In this document: one piece after another, positions 16,886 to 27,110 of the stretch
Numbering within the stretch: the stretch's first letter is position 1
Layout: each line of letters begins with the position of its first letter
Source: a virus
Strand: one strand, 5' to 3'
DNA: 35,594 nt
Virus record (IMG/VR): IMGVR_UViG_3300046747_000057
Coordinates: 1 to 35,594 of that record
Translations under genes and position numbers: made by a program
The notes under the pieces: model-generated
What the model was told of the DNA's origin: nothing
The model's input: the letters and a program-made list of their open reading frames with translations, nothing else
Databases searched by the model: none

Positions 16886-17554
16886 ATGTGCTTCGGTGGG
16901 TCAAGTAACAGCGCGCAAAAAGAAGCGGACGCACAGGAGGCCCAGCGTCAGGCACAGATCAAGGCCACGACCGCCAAGATCGAGTCCATCTTTTCCGACC
17001 CCGCCCGTCAGGCGCAGTACGACAAATTAGGTCAGGACACGACGGCCTACTACACCTCCGACCTCGACAAGCAGCAGAAACAAGCCAGCCAGAAACTGGA
17101 TTTCTCGCTCGCCCGAAGCGGGCTGACCGGTGGTAGCGAGCAGGCATACCAAGGAAAGTTGCTGGGGCAGGATTACACCCGAGGGTTAAATCAAGCCTCA
17201 ACTCAGGGTCAACAAGCCGCCGCAAACCTCCAGAACGCTGACGAACAGACCAAGCAGGGCCTTATTGCGATGGCCCAAGCCGGTCTGGACACGACCACGG
17301 CGAGTTCCGAGGCGTCGAGCGCCCTGCGCAGCAACTTGCAGTCCGGGCAGGCAGGGGCAACGGCTCAAGGGTTGGGCGATGCCTTCAGTAACTTGAACAA
17401 CGTCTATCAGAGTTCGCAGGACGCGAAAGCCGCTCGCCAAGGCCAACTCTACGGCTATGGTTCCATCTTCGCCCCGACCTACGGCTCCATCGGTTCTGTC
17501 CAACAACCGCAAGGCTTCAACTACGGGCCACCACAAACTCAGGGAGGTTACTGA
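16886..17554 (+). CDS. internal virion (ejection) protein, gp14-like
   Basis: A 222-aa protein with strong GAGGAGG before its ATG. It starts MCFGGSSNSAQ and is an almost uninterrupted Gln/Ala helix (KQQKQASQKLDF), followed by a Gly/Tyr/Gln-rich tail. Cys-Phe-Gly-Gly at the start and Gln-rich helices are common in ejection proteins that form the channel through the cell envelope. Inferred from composition and position. Confidence 0.6.
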   Translation: MCFGGSSNSAQKEADAQEAQRQAQIKATTAKIESIFSDPARQAQYDKLGQDTTAYYTSDLDKQQKQASQKLDFSLARSGLTGGSEQAYQGKLLGQDYTRGLNQASTQGQQAAANLQNADEQTKQGLIAMAQAGLDTTTASSEASSALRSNLQSGQAGATAQGLGDAFSNLNNVYQSSQDAKAARQGQLYGYGSIFAPTYGSIGSVQQPQGFNYGPPQTQGGY

Positions 17555-17555
17555 C

Positions 17556-18260
17556 ATGGGTGTAGTCGCTCCCTTCATTCCCTACATCGTTGCTGCTGTC
17601 GGTGCTGCCGCGACCGTCGTCAACCAGCGCAACGTCGCCCACCAGCAGGACCAAACCCTTGCTGCGCAAATCCGTGCGCAGGGTCAGAAACAGCAGCAGG
17701 CGGATGCGCGGACCTCCCAACTGATCAACCAGGAGGCCACATCCACCGACACGGCTGACAAGGCCAAGTCCCAAGCCGCCTACGCGACACAACTCGCCCA
17801 ACATGCTCCGCAGGCAACGGAAGCCCTGAACGCTCCGCCCTCTGCCTCACAGGCTTTCGCCAAGAGCAAGCAGGATGCGGCTTTGGGAGTGGCAGATTAT
17901 GGAAATCAGCAGGCCGATTGGCTCTCAAGTATCGCCGCGCCGACGCTCCAGAGACAGCGGGATGTCCGAGAGAACATCGACCCGTACAAGACCGATATTG
18001 GCCTGATTTCCCGTGCGAATGCCGGTGACAATTTCCTGTCGAACATGAGGCTCAGAAACATCCAGCCCAACCCGTGGCTGTCGCTGGTTTCCGGTGTGGC
18101 CGGTGGTGCCTCAACCGCGATGGCCAAGGGCGGTTATGGAAGTGACGCCGGTACAGGCGCTCCCTATACCGCGTACAACGGACAGTACGGCGATTTGCCG
18201 GACGTGACGGGAATCTTCAAGCCGCCTCCGTCGAACTTCAGTTACTACCCGAGTCAGTGA
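17556..18260 (+). CDS. internal virion (ejection) protein with N-terminal membrane segment
   Basis: A 234-aa protein with GGGAGG before ATG 17556. Residues 4-20 are hydrophobic (PFIPYIVAAVGAAATVV), followed by a long Gln/Ala coiled coil. The arrangement resembles the previous protein, and both may come from one gp14-like ancestor. Likely part of the ejected core. Confidence 0.6.
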   Translation: MGVVAPFIPYIVAAVGAAATVVNQRNVAHQQDQTLAAQIRAQGQKQQQADARTSQLINQEATSTDTADKAKSQAAYATQLAQHAPQATEALNAPPSASQAFAKSKQDAALGVADYGNQQADWLSSIAAPTLQRQRDVRENIDPYKTDIGLISRANAGDNFLSNMRLRNIQPNPWLSLVSGVAGGASTAMAKGGYGSDAGTGAPYTAYNGQYGDLPDVTGIFKPPPSNFSYYPSQ

Positions 18261-18261
18261 C

Positions 18262-19389
18262 ATGGCCAATGACGAATACGCTGCTGCTGACGAACTGTTG
18301 CCTTCATATAACAGGCTGAACACGCCGTCGTTCGAGGAACTTCAGCGCGCTCGCACGGGCAACGGATTCCAGCATCTGGGCAACGCCATTGGTGGCGCTC
18401 TGGGTGGCGGGGCATATCGTGACTTGAGGGGGCAGCAGGTATTCAACCAAGCCGCTACGGGCAGCGCAAAGTTGCAGGATATTCTGTTTCAGGCGAACCA
18501 GAGACGGGACGCAGAGATTGGGCGCAGAGCTGCGGCGGCTGATGCGGCTGCGAAGGGTCGTCCTGACCTCGCCAACGCCATCCTGAACTCCCCGAATGCA
18601 GCGTCTGCGGCTACTGCTGGACTTGGGCTGCAAAAGTTCCAGAACATCGGGGATGCGATGGACTTGGCCAATCAGACGAACCCTGACCTGAATCATCTGA
18701 ACCGGCAATTGATGGTGATTGGTGGCAAGCCTGTCCAAATCGCCAAGGAGGAGGGACAGAACGTCCTGAATCCGTATGTCACGCCGGACTCGCAAGTTAT
18801 CTCGCCAACCGATATCGGCACGGCAATGATTGGCACGCAACACGCTACCGCAGCCGAGAGAAACGCGCAGGCCGGAACCGCCAACGCCAGAACTGCGTAT
18901 GTCCAAGGCCCGCAGACCGACCTTGCCAACGCGCACATCGATCAAGTTACTTCGAAGATTGGCTCCCCTGACCACCCAGCGTCTCTGAAAGCCTCGCGCC
19001 TTACGGTTCCTGAGATGACGACCGCGTTGGGCGGCGATCCGAATGACAAGGGCATTCGCCACATCGACCCGAAACGGTTGCAGCATTTCAATACCTTGCA
19101 GCAGGGCATGATCGAGGCGGGCGATCCGAACGCGAAGAACTCGCAATACGTTCTAAATCAATTCGAGAACTCTCTGGGTAACGACCCGAACGAAGTTCCT
19201 GAAGGCGCGATGGACGTTCCGCCCGACTTGCAGGCAGGCTTCGACTATGCCGCCAAGCACGGTGGACGTGTGCCCCCTGTGACTAGCCCGAAAGGCGTAG
19301 CCACACCCAAGAACAAGGCGGACTATGACGCCCTTCCCTCGGGGACGACGTTCATCGCCAGTGACGGGACGACGCGGGTCAAGCCGTAA
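18262..19389 (+). CDS. putative ejection protein
   Basis: A 375-aa, Ala/Asn/Gln-rich, mostly helical protein one base after its neighbour. It has a glycine-rich patch (GNAIGGALGGGAYRDL, about 40-55). No catalytic motif. It sits among ejection proteins, before the two largest ones, so a core role is likely. Confidence 0.6.
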   Translation: MANDEYAAADELLPSYNRLNTPSFEELQRARTGNGFQHLGNAIGGALGGGAYRDLRGQQVFNQAATGSAKLQDILFQANQRRDAEIGRRAAAADAAAKGRPDLANAILNSPNAASAATAGLGLQKFQNIGDAMDLANQTNPDLNHLNRQLMVIGGKPVQIAKEEGQNVLNPYVTPDSQVISPTDIGTAMIGTQHATAAERNAQAGTANARTAYVQGPQTDLANAHIDQVTSKIGSPDHPASLKASRLTVPEMTTALGGDPNDKGIRHIDPKRLQHFNTLQQGMIEAGDPNAKNSQYVLNQFENSLGNDPNEVPEGAMDVPPDLQAGFDYAAKHGGRVPPVTSPKGVATPKNKADYDALPSGTTFIASDGTTRVKP

Positions 19390-21278
19390 TGGCCGATTCC
19401 TTTGGACTCGATGCCCCACTGGCCAAGGAACAACACTTCGGCCTTGATGCGCCAATTGTCTCTCTGGGCGATGTTGCTGCGACTCCAGATGTCTTTACGG
19501 AAGGCGCGGCACAGGCTGCGGCTACGCCAACGCCATTGGCTCCGCAACTCGCCGGAATTGGCCGTGGCATCGTCGGTGTGGGTGAGGCAGGACTGAATCT
19601 CGGCACGCAGATGGTGTCACCGGTCGTGGCCGGATTGGGCGGTCTGACCGCTCTAGGGACGAACGCGCTTGGCCTGACCAACGCCAACCCGGCCGACGTG
19701 GTAGCCGGGGTCAACGACACACTGAACTACCAGCCGCAGACCGAAGCAGGACAGATTGCCACCAATGCCGCGACCTATCCATTCCAGAAACTAGCCGAAG
19801 CAGGACGTTTTGCCGGCGAACACGTACAGGACGCGACAGGCAGCCCCGTAGCAGCCACCGCAGTAGATACCCTCATCAACGCCATGCCCATCCTCGCAGG
19901 CGTCCGTGGTGGCTTGCGTCGAGGCGCAGAGGCTGAGACGCCAGAACCCGTTGTTGCGGAAACGCCGCCCGTAGACACGACGGCTATCAAGGTCGAGCCA
20001 CCCCTACCGCCAGCCACGGCGGAACCACCTCCAGTTATACCCCCAGAGCCTGCCGTGGCGGCGACCCTACCGGAGACTCCTAATGCGCCTGTTGAACGAC
20101 CCGAAGTTCCTCCCGAAGTACCTGGCGGCGACACTGGCGAACGGGCTTCTTCTCCAGTTGATGGACAAGGAGAAGTTGCGGCACCAGAAGGAGCAAAGCC
20201 GCCTCCAAACTGGACCTTCGACGCCACAAAGGAGATCGACGGACTTCCCGCCGCCGATGCCCCTGCTGCGCATGATGTGGCTGAACTGGCTGCTAGGGCG
20301 CAGGACGCCGGACTGAAAGAGTCCGATATCGAGCCTTTCCACGACGAAACGGACGCGGAGTACACTGACCGCATCGCTTCAGAACTCACCGCTTACGAGG
20401 AACGCCAACGTGGCACTGAACCCGCTGCAAATGAGGCAGATAATCGACAAGACGTTCGCGGGCAAGCTGGTCCCGGCGAGCCGCCAAGTGAACCTGCAAG
20501 TACCCCCGTTGGCGAAAGTGTCCAAGCCAGCGACATTCCCCGGAGCGAAACCCAGCCTGCCGCAGCCGCCAATGCCGAAACTGCGGTAGCCGAAAGACCG
20601 GTAACCGTAGCAACCAAGGCGGCGACTGACGAGGCGCGGGCTGCCAGAGGCGTCTACGAACTGCCGCAAGCCGAACGCCACGAGTGGGCGGCTGCCGATT
20701 CCGAGGCTAAGGACCGTCTGGCGAAAGACCCGACCTACGGCTCTACCTTGGCTGCCGAGGTGGTCAAGTCGAAGCGTCCCGTAGATGATGTGGAGTCAAT
20801 GGCGCTCCTGAACGACCGCGTGCGCTTGCAGGGCGAACATGCCAAAGCGGTCGATGCCGTGACGAAGGCCGAGGGCGACCCTGTGGCCTCTACGGCAGCG
20901 AAGATCAGGATGGCTCAGATTGAGGAAGCACTGACGACCAACGAAAAGGCGGGAAGGCAGAGCAAGAGTTCCGTAGCTCGCTCCCTCAACGCAACGAAGG
21001 CTGGCATGACGGAAGACTACTCCTTGGCACACACCATTGCCCGCGCAAAGATTGCCTTTGGCGACAAGTTCGGGGAGGCGACGAGAAAGACGATGGAAGA
21101 CCTAGCCCAGAAACTCAAGGATGCCGAGGCGGAAGTCGAGGCGCTGAAGAAGAAGTCTGAAAAGCCACCGAAAGAAGCGAAGAAATCGCCTGACGAGAAA
21201 ATGCAGGCTAAACTAAACAAGGAAATGGAAAAACTGGAGGGGCAAATCAAGCAGCGTCTGACTGCCTGCCCGATCTGA
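19389..21278 (+). CDS. large internal virion protein, disordered-rich
   Basis: A 629-aa protein in TAATG overlap. Residues 50-180 are hydrophobic and Gly/Ala-rich (GRGIVGVGEAGLNLGTQMV), possibly membrane-active. Residues about 195-420 are Pro/Glu/Ala low complexity. The C-terminus is charged coiled coil (KDAEAEVEALKKKSEKPPKE). The next gene begins with the same kind of coiled coil in TGATG overlap, so the two may correspond to one very large ejection protein in relatives. No enzyme motif such as a transglycosylase was seen. Confidence 0.6.
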   Translation: MADSFGLDAPLAKEQHFGLDAPIVSLGDVAATPDVFTEGAAQAAATPTPLAPQLAGIGRGIVGVGEAGLNLGTQMVSPVVAGLGGLTALGTNALGLTNANPADVVAGVNDTLNYQPQTEAGQIATNAATYPFQKLAEAGRFAGEHVQDATGSPVAATAVDTLINAMPILAGVRGGLRRGAEAETPEPVVAETPPVDTTAIKVEPPLPPATAEPPPVIPPEPAVAATLPETPNAPVERPEVPPEVPGGDTGERASSPVDGQGEVAAPEGAKPPPNWTFDATKEIDGLPAADAPAAHDVAELAARAQDAGLKESDIEPFHDETDAEYTDRIASELTAYEERQRGTEPAANEADNRQDVRGQAGPGEPPSEPASTPVGESVQASDIPRSETQPAAAANAETAVAERPVTVATKAATDEARAARGVYELPQAERHEWAAADSEAKDRLAKDPTYGSTLAAEVVKSKRPVDDVESMALLNDRVRLQGEHAKAVDAVTKAEGDPVASTAAKIRMAQIEEALTTNEKAGRQSKSSVARSLNATKAGMTEDYSLAHTIARAKIAFGDKFGEATRKTMEDLAQKLKDAEAEVEALKKKSEKPPKEAKKSPDEKMQAKLNKEMEKLEGQIKQRLTACPI

Positions 21279-23752
21279 TGGCCAAGTGTTCACCCGAGTA
21301 CAACGACGAAACGCGACGGCTCAAGGCCCATGTCGCGGACCTTCGTCGTGTCGCAAAAGGCGCGGAGTCCGGTGACTTCGGGGAAGCCATTCGCGCCAAG
21401 GCCAACGAAACCATCGACTCCGGCGTGACGGACCCGACCAAGGTCGTCGAGGCCGCGCACGAGTTCATCAACAAGTACGCCCCGCACGAAAAGGCTGATG
21501 TAGCCGCCAAGATTGCCGAGAAGCCCAAGGCGGCGACTCAGAGCGAAGCATCCAAGCAACGTGCGGCTGTCCGTGCGGAGATTCGCGACCTGGAGAAGGT
21601 GCAGAAAGGTCTGGACGCAGACGCGGCTGAAAGAGCCAAGCAGTCCGAGAAGCAGTCCAACGCTGCGCTGGACAGGCACATTGCCGACCTTGAGCGGCAG
21701 ATTGAGACGAACGTCAACACGGAGCAGCAGCGAGGAAAGCCGGACACGCCGGAGATTGCTGCCAAACGCGCCAAGTTGGCCGATTTGCGCGAACAGAAAA
21801 AGATGCAGACGAATCCACCGCCTGCTGTCTTTCCCGAAAAAGCCAAGGGGCGACCCAAGGACGTTCAGGCAGAGCGCGAGAAACAGGAACGCAATCGCCT
21901 GACGAACGACATCAAGAAACTCGATGAGCAAATCGCCAAGGGACAGGCAGAGGCCAAGAAAGGCGATGTCCAGCGCGCCGACACGGCGGAAGTGGCGAAA
22001 CTAAAGGCCGAACGGGCCGCGAAGCAGCAAGAGGTCGATAACCTTCGCCCGTCGCCGGAAGCCACGCGCCCGGTTGACCCGAACGTCGCCAAGAACAAAG
22101 CGGCCTTGAATCGCCTGAAGGCGAAAGAGGCCGAACTCACCCGTCAGTTGGAAACCAACGACTTCCCCGAGCCGCAGAAACGCAGCACTCGGGGACAAAG
22201 CGAGGATGTCAAGCAGGCGCAGCAGAAGGTTGAGGCCATCAAGCGACAGACCGACGCGGCCATCGAGAAAGGCAACCGACTGAATCAGGGCTGGTTCAAG
22301 ACCGCTCTGGAATTGGCCCACATCGAGTACCTGTTCTCCATCTTCACGTCGCCCAAAGTCATCCCGAAACTGCTGTACGCCGTGGCGGGAGGGCATATCC
22401 ATTCGTTCCTGTCGGACGCCACCATCAGCCTTGCTCGCACCGTTCCAAGGTTGCGCAAGATTCTGGATCAGGCGCCGCAGTACGGCGTTGGGCTAACGAC
22501 AAGGGGCCTCAAGGCCCGTTATGGCGAGGGCGTCAAAGCCATCCCCAAGGCGATGAAGGAAACGATTCAACAAGGGGCAACGCACGAGGAAATTGCTGAG
22601 GGGAACCCCGCGCATCAGTCCGACTCGTTCCTCTTCCACATCGGCACAATGACCGACGCATTGAACACCGCAGGAAAGGCGAACAGGGCGCTGGAAGTGG
22701 CGCGGGTGGTTTCGTCCTACCCCGCGAGATTCCACGGTGTCGAAAAGACGATGCTGTCGGTTCCTGCCATGTTTGAATCCCGAGTCAAGCAGACCATCCA
22801 GATTGAACGTTCCATGAAATCCGCTGGAAAGACCGATGCGGAGATTCACGAATTCCTCAACCGTCCCTCCACTGCCGCTTCCATCAATGGCCGTGCCGTA
22901 GCCAAGGGCTACGAGGAAAAGATGCAGGGCGCCAACAAGTTCAACGACATGCTCTTGGCCGGTATTCGTGCCGCAGACAAGTCCAAGAACATCGGCGCGA
23001 ACATAATCGGGGCGATTTTCAAGAGACTCCTGCCCGTCACTCGTGTTGGTCCGAATGTCTTCAAGCAAGGCGTCGAGATGGTGCCGTTGGTAGGTACGCT
23101 GAAGGCCGCGTTCAAGGGCATGGAAGGCGGCGAGATGACGCCGGAACGTGCCGACTACATCGCTCGCAACATCGGCGCACAGGGTAGCGGAGCGCTATTG
23201 ATGATGGCTCTGGGCATGGTCTTCCACAAATACTTCGGCGGCGTTCCGGGAGCGGCCATCAAGAAAGACCCGAATGCCGAGATACAGGAAGGCCAAGCGA
23301 AGTTCGGTGGTCTGGATGTCGGTGGAGAAGCCTTCCACGGCTCGCCCTTCGCCATGCCGGAAATCGGCGCCGGGATCGTCAAAGTCTACGAGGAAGACAG
23401 GAAACTGTTTCCTCAAGACACGGCAGTCGATGCTGCGCTGTACTCCATTTTCAGCAACCTGAAAAACTGGGGTGAGCGTACACTTCCTTACACGGACCTC
23501 ATGCGCAGAACGGAAAACACCTTGGAATACGGGCGCAACCACGGGAAAGACCAAAGCCCGTGGATGGAGGTCTTGGGTGGCCAGTTGCGGGGAAGCATTC
23601 CACAGGTCATTCAGCAGGAAGCGGCACGCGAAGACCCGAACAAGAATTACCTTCGCCCGAGAAACATCACCGAAGACATGATGGCGGGGATACCCGGCCA
23701 GAGACAGAAAGTCCCTCACTCCAACAAAGGTCCACCGGGAGCAAAACCATGA
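21278..23752 (+). CDS. large internal virion protein (ejection), coiled-coil and C-terminal hydrophobic domain
   Basis: An 824-aa protein. Residues 1-330 are charged Ala/Lys/Glu coiled coil. From about 340 it becomes a folded helical domain with aromatic and hydrophobic stretches (HIEYLFSIFTSPKVIPKLL; GSGALLMMALGMVFHKYF near 640-660) and a conserved-looking WGERTLPYTDLMRR near 730. The pattern resembles the C-terminal regions of giant phage ejection or polyvalent proteins. It would travel into the cell with the DNA. The function is inferred. Confidence 0.6.
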   Translation: MAKCSPEYNDETRRLKAHVADLRRVAKGAESGDFGEAIRAKANETIDSGVTDPTKVVEAAHEFINKYAPHEKADVAAKIAEKPKAATQSEASKQRAAVRAEIRDLEKVQKGLDADAAERAKQSEKQSNAALDRHIADLERQIETNVNTEQQRGKPDTPEIAAKRAKLADLREQKKMQTNPPPAVFPEKAKGRPKDVQAEREKQERNRLTNDIKKLDEQIAKGQAEAKKGDVQRADTAEVAKLKAERAAKQQEVDNLRPSPEATRPVDPNVAKNKAALNRLKAKEAELTRQLETNDFPEPQKRSTRGQSEDVKQAQQKVEAIKRQTDAAIEKGNRLNQGWFKTALELAHIEYLFSIFTSPKVIPKLLYAVAGGHIHSFLSDATISLARTVPRLRKILDQAPQYGVGLTTRGLKARYGEGVKAIPKAMKETIQQGATHEEIAEGNPAHQSDSFLFHIGTMTDALNTAGKANRALEVARVVSSYPARFHGVEKTMLSVPAMFESRVKQTIQIERSMKSAGKTDAEIHEFLNRPSTAASINGRAVAKGYEEKMQGANKFNDMLLAGIRAADKSKNIGANIIGAIFKRLLPVTRVGPNVFKQGVEMVPLVGTLKAAFKGMEGGEMTPERADYIARNIGAQGSGALLMMALGMVFHKYFGGVPGAAIKKDPNAEIQEGQAKFGGLDVGGEAFHGSPFAMPEIGAGIVKVYEEDRKLFPQDTAVDAALYSIFSNLKNWGERTLPYTDLMRRTENTLEYGRNHGKDQSPWMEVLGGQLRGSIPQVIQQEAAREDPNKNYLRPRNITEDMMAGIPGQRQKVPHSNKGPPGAKP

Positions 23753-24588
23753 CACAGTTCGGTTCACAGATTCAGACCGCCGTCCACGTCCGGCTTGCCA
23801 CGGCAGCCGCGCTGGATACCTGCACCTACTCCGACACGACCGCCCTCGTTCCTGCCAACCAGGACTTGGGTGCCAAGCTCGTCGCCACCGTCGCTGGAGC
23901 GCTTACCGTCGATAGCGTGGCTGCCGCAGTAGATGACGATATATTAGTAAAAGACCAGTCCTCGACCCTCCAGAACGGCGTGTATCGCGTTCGTAGCGCT
24001 GGCAGCACGACTACCGTATGGTCGCTTGAGAGAAGCCGTCAGGCCCGTGACAGTGGGCAGTTCGATGGCATGATAGTCACAACGGGACCGGACGGCACGG
24101 CCAATGCCAGCACCACCTACCTCTATGGCGGTGTGGTAGCACCGGTGATTGGAACGGATGCCATCCTGTACGTCCACAACACCGCTCCTGCGGGGACGGC
24201 GACGACACAACCTGCCGGTACTTCCAACACCACAGTCGCCACGACCGAGTTCGTCATCCTGAACGAGTCGAACACGCTGACGGTCTTTTCCACGATCAGC
24301 CCAGGGGATACGATTTCCCCAGTGGCCAACGGCTACACCCGGAACATCCTCGCGTTTGACCCCGGTGGAACCATAGCAACGCTGACCATCGTCATGCCGG
24401 ATGGCGCGTTCGACGGACAGGACTACCAGTTGTCCTTCAGCAGCATTGTCACGGCGCTGACCTTGAACGGCACGTTTACCTCGTCGGGGGATGGGCTGGC
24501 CAAGCCCACGGTCACGACCGCCACGTCGAACTTTGGGTTTACGTGGGATGTCGTGACAGCCACCCCGGCATGGCGGCGTTATCGGTAA
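23749..24588 (+). CDS. tail fibre protein, N-terminal adaptor type
   Basis: A 279-aa protein starting by ATGA overlap. Residues 14-105 match a common tail-fibre module: VRLATAAAL, CTYSDTT, LTVDSVAAAVDDDILVKDQ, LQNGVYRV, WSLERSRQARD. A PAGTSNTTVATTEFV segment (about 155-170), also typical of fibres, follows. The C-terminal beta domain is unfamiliar. It probably attaches distal fibre parts to the tail. Confidence 0.7.
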   Translation: MTQFGSQIQTAVHVRLATAAALDTCTYSDTTALVPANQDLGAKLVATVAGALTVDSVAAAVDDDILVKDQSSTLQNGVYRVRSAGSTTTVWSLERSRQARDSGQFDGMIVTTGPDGTANASTTYLYGGVVAPVIGTDAILYVHNTAPAGTATTQPAGTSNTTVATTEFVILNESNTLTVFSTISPGDTISPVANGYTRNILAFDPGGTIATLTIVMPDGAFDGQDYQLSFSSIVTALTLNGTFTSSGDGLAKPTVTTATSNFGFTWDVVTATPAWRRYR

Positions 24589-25737
24589 ATGTCCCGTGCG
24601 TTCGTCCAGCTGTGGAAGACCACCCTTAAAGGCGTCTCGATTGACGTAGACGCCACGGAAGGCGCCATCATTGGCGAAAACCTGTTCATCCGTCAGTCGG
24701 ACGGAACACTGGCGTTGTTTGAGCCGTCCAGCGGTGTCGTCACACCGTCTGTCGGGAATGCCGTCACCGTCAGCATCACCACGTCGGGGATGTCCACGAG
24801 CACTCAGCAGGTAGGTGGAAGCAATTCCGGGTATCAACAGGACATTTCCCCTGCCGCAGCGCCCACCAACTTCGACCTCGACGCCTCGATGATTGCGGGG
24901 CTGAACAACCCCGAGTTCCCGACGCTGAACTACATCCTGGTGGGCAACGGGGTGAGTTGGGTTGCCGTGCCGATGACGGGGGATGCGACCATCCTGGCCA
25001 GCGGGGCTATCACGGCGAACGTCGTCAGCAAGACGGCGACAGCGAGTGGTACGAATACCTACACGGCAACGTTCAATCCGGTCGCCTTCATCACGGGCGT
25101 TGTCTACACCGTCACGTTTACGAACGGCAACACCACGGCAGCGACGCTCAACACCAAAGCCATCAAGTTCAAGGGCAGTGCGTTGGTGTCCGGTGACATC
25201 CCGGCAAGCTCGACGCTGGCCCTGCTCTACGATGGAACTAACCTTCAGATCGTCGGGCCAAGCCTTGGGGCGGGTTCCGGGTTCCTGCTCGCTGCAAACA
25301 ACCTGTCTGATGTCGTCAGTGCGATTGCCTCGATTGACCACATCAGCAAGATCAGTACGACGATTGCAGCAGCAGCGACGACGGACCTGACAACAGCGAC
25401 CGGTGACTCGGTCACGATTACGGGTGCTGCCACTATTTCATCGCTTGGAAACGGGGCTGCCGGTATCCGCCGGGTCACGAGTTTTTCTGGCGGCGGGTGC
25501 GTGCTTGTCCATAACGTAGCGTCAATGGACCTGATCACCCAAGCCAACATCACTACGGTCATCGGGGACAAGTGCGAGTGGGTTTCAGTCGGTTCCAGCC
25601 AATGGGTGATGGTGTGGTACACACGCTATGATGGAACGGCGCTCGTTGGTGGTAGTTCTGTTACCGCAGGAACAGGCTTGGTCGATACCTCCAACGTGAT
25701 ATCCCTTGCGCATTCGGTTTACGTCTACTTCGGGTGA
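24589..25737 (+). CDS. tail fibre or receptor-binding protein
   Basis: A 382-aa beta-rich protein that begins directly after the previous stop. Low in charge, rich in Thr, Ser, Gly and Ala. Residues about 155-223 form a domain also found in the 26199-27110 protein: YTATFNP, Y-x-V-T-F, NTTAATLN, then YDGTNLQ. The C-terminus (SVTAGTGLVDTSNVISL) is like trimeric fibre ends. Likely distal fibre part. Confidence 0.65.
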   Translation: MSRAFVQLWKTTLKGVSIDVDATEGAIIGENLFIRQSDGTLALFEPSSGVVTPSVGNAVTVSITTSGMSTSTQQVGGSNSGYQQDISPAAAPTNFDLDASMIAGLNNPEFPTLNYILVGNGVSWVAVPMTGDATILASGAITANVVSKTATASGTNTYTATFNPVAFITGVVYTVTFTNGNTTAATLNTKAIKFKGSALVSGDIPASSTLALLYDGTNLQIVGPSLGAGSGFLLAANNLSDVVSAIASIDHISKISTTIAAAATTDLTTATGDSVTITGAATISSLGNGAAGIRRVTSFSGGGCVLVHNVASMDLITQANITTVIGDKCEWVSVGSSQWVMVWYTRYDGTALVGGSSVTAGTGLVDTSNVISLAHSVYVYFG

Positions 25738-25740
25738 CTT

Positions 25741-26199
25741 ATGGCTGGCAATAACCTGCAAATCTTCTCCAAGGTCGGCGTCATCGGGATTTCCTCGACC
25801 ATCACAGCGGCCAATACAGCGACCGATGGAACGGGAACCTGCCCGACCATCTTCACTGCGGATGCCACCAACGGCGGCAGGGTGGAGCGAATTCGCTTCA
25901 TGGCCCAAGGCACGAACGTGGCAACCGTGGCACGCATCTTCATCAACAACGGAAGCACGGCGGGAACCTCGACGAACAACGTCCTGTACGCGGAGGTGGC
26001 GCTTCCGGCAACGACCGCCAGCAACAGCGCAGCCATCAATGCCCAGGTCTACGAACTGCCCTATCAGTACGCCTCCCAATCTCCACCGGACACGACGGCA
26101 TTCCCCATCGTGCTGCCACCGGGATACAAGCTGATCTTCTGCATCGGCACGGCGGTTGCCGGTGGTTGGGCCTGTGCGGCTCTGGGTGGGTCGTACTGA
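25741..26199 (+). CDS. virion-associated protein, probably tail fibre region
   Basis: A 152-aa beta-type protein between two fibre genes. Patterns such as GRVERIRFMAQGTN and ATVARIFINNGS suggest a beta-sandwich. Similar small proteins occur next to fibre genes and may form a structural plug or spike. No certain family. Confidence 0.55.
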   Translation: MAGNNLQIFSKVGVIGISSTITAANTATDGTGTCPTIFTADATNGGRVERIRFMAQGTNVATVARIFINNGSTAGTSTNNVLYAEVALPATTASNSAAINAQVYELPYQYASQSPPDTTAFPIVLPPGYKLIFCIGTAVAGGWACAALGGSY

Positions 26200-27110
26200 T
26201 GTCGCACCGTCCCTACTATCCGGGGGACATGGCGGGGTTTCCAGAACCCGGTGTGCCGGTTCGGGTCAAGCCGCTGGTCGGGGTGAAGAACGACAAGTTG
26301 GCCGATATGGCCGATGGGACAGTCAAGAGCAATTTCTCTGGACGCCTGGACGCGCCCAGTGACAACACGCCCGATGCCGCCCTGATCCAGCGCACCTACT
26401 ACGCATCCAGTACATCGGGGACCGCGACCTACACGGCAACCGTTTCCCCGGTGCCGACCGGCTACGTAACCGGAGCGCAATACGCCGTCACGGTAACCAG
26501 CGCCAATACCGGCGCGTCCACGATGAACTTCAACTCGTTGGGAGCCAAGACGATACAGGCCAATGGCGCTGCGCTGCTTGCCGGACAACTGCAGGCGGGC
26601 GTGACGTACCAGATGATCTACGATGGTACGAATCTTCAGGTGACCAACAACGTCATCCTGGTGACGCAGACGTTCAAGAACCTGATCGTAAAGCCAGCCG
26701 ATGAGGCTAGGTTCAGCAATGTAACGCCCGCTGATGATACGGACCTGAAGGTTACTCTGCTGTCAGGAAAGACCTACAATATCACCATTGTCGCATCATT
26801 CAACGCAGCCACCACTGGCATGCACTTGAAGGCCAATTCCGCCTTTACTGGAACGACCTCTCAATTGTGGGTGAACGGAACACTGTCAGTCACATCGAAC
26901 ATCGTCTCGGCAGGACGAGCGGCATTGAACAATCACCTTTCCTATACCCCCGGCACGGTTGATGCCAATACCCCAGTCTGCGCGATATTCAACGCCATGC
27001 TGATCACGACATCCACTGGAGTGTTTTCCATGCAGTGGTCGCAGGGTATAACAAGTGTTTCAAATCTTACCTGTCTGGCCGGCAGCTACTTGTGGGCCAT
27101 CTCCAACTGA
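26199..27110 (+). CDS. tail fibre protein
   Basis: A 303-aa protein in TGATG overlap, GGTGGG upstream. Residues about 15-65 are an N-terminal linker. Residues about 70-145 carry the module shared with the 24589-25737 protein (YTATVSP ... YDGTNLQ). The C-terminal 150 residues are a beta-rich domain (YNITIVASFNAATTGMHL), possibly receptor binding. It ends 51 bases inside the convergent minus-strand gene, with no terminator seen. Confidence 0.65.
   Translation: MSHRPYYPGDMAGFPEPGVPVRVKPLVGVKNDKLADMADGTVKSNFSGRLDAPSDNTPDAALIQRTYYASSTSGTATYTATVSPVPTGYVTGAQYAVTVTSANTGASTMNFNSLGAKTIQANGAALLAGQLQAGVTYQMIYDGTNLQVTNNVILVTQTFKNLIVKPADEARFSNVTPADDTDLKVTLLSGKTYNITIVASFNAATTGMHLKANSAFTGTTSQLWVNGTLSVTSNIVSAGRAALNNHLSYTPGTVDANTPVCAIFNAMLITTSTGVFSMQWSQGITSVSNLTCLAGSYLWAISN

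Noticed and set aside
23944-25341. Long minus-strand frame of 465 codons opposite tail fibre genes
   Set aside because: Arg/Gly/Val-rich shadow of two fibre genes, spanning their junction.
23749-27110. Diversity-generating retroelement near the fibres
   Set aside because: No reverse transcriptase motif and no template/variable repeat pair seen around the fibre genes.
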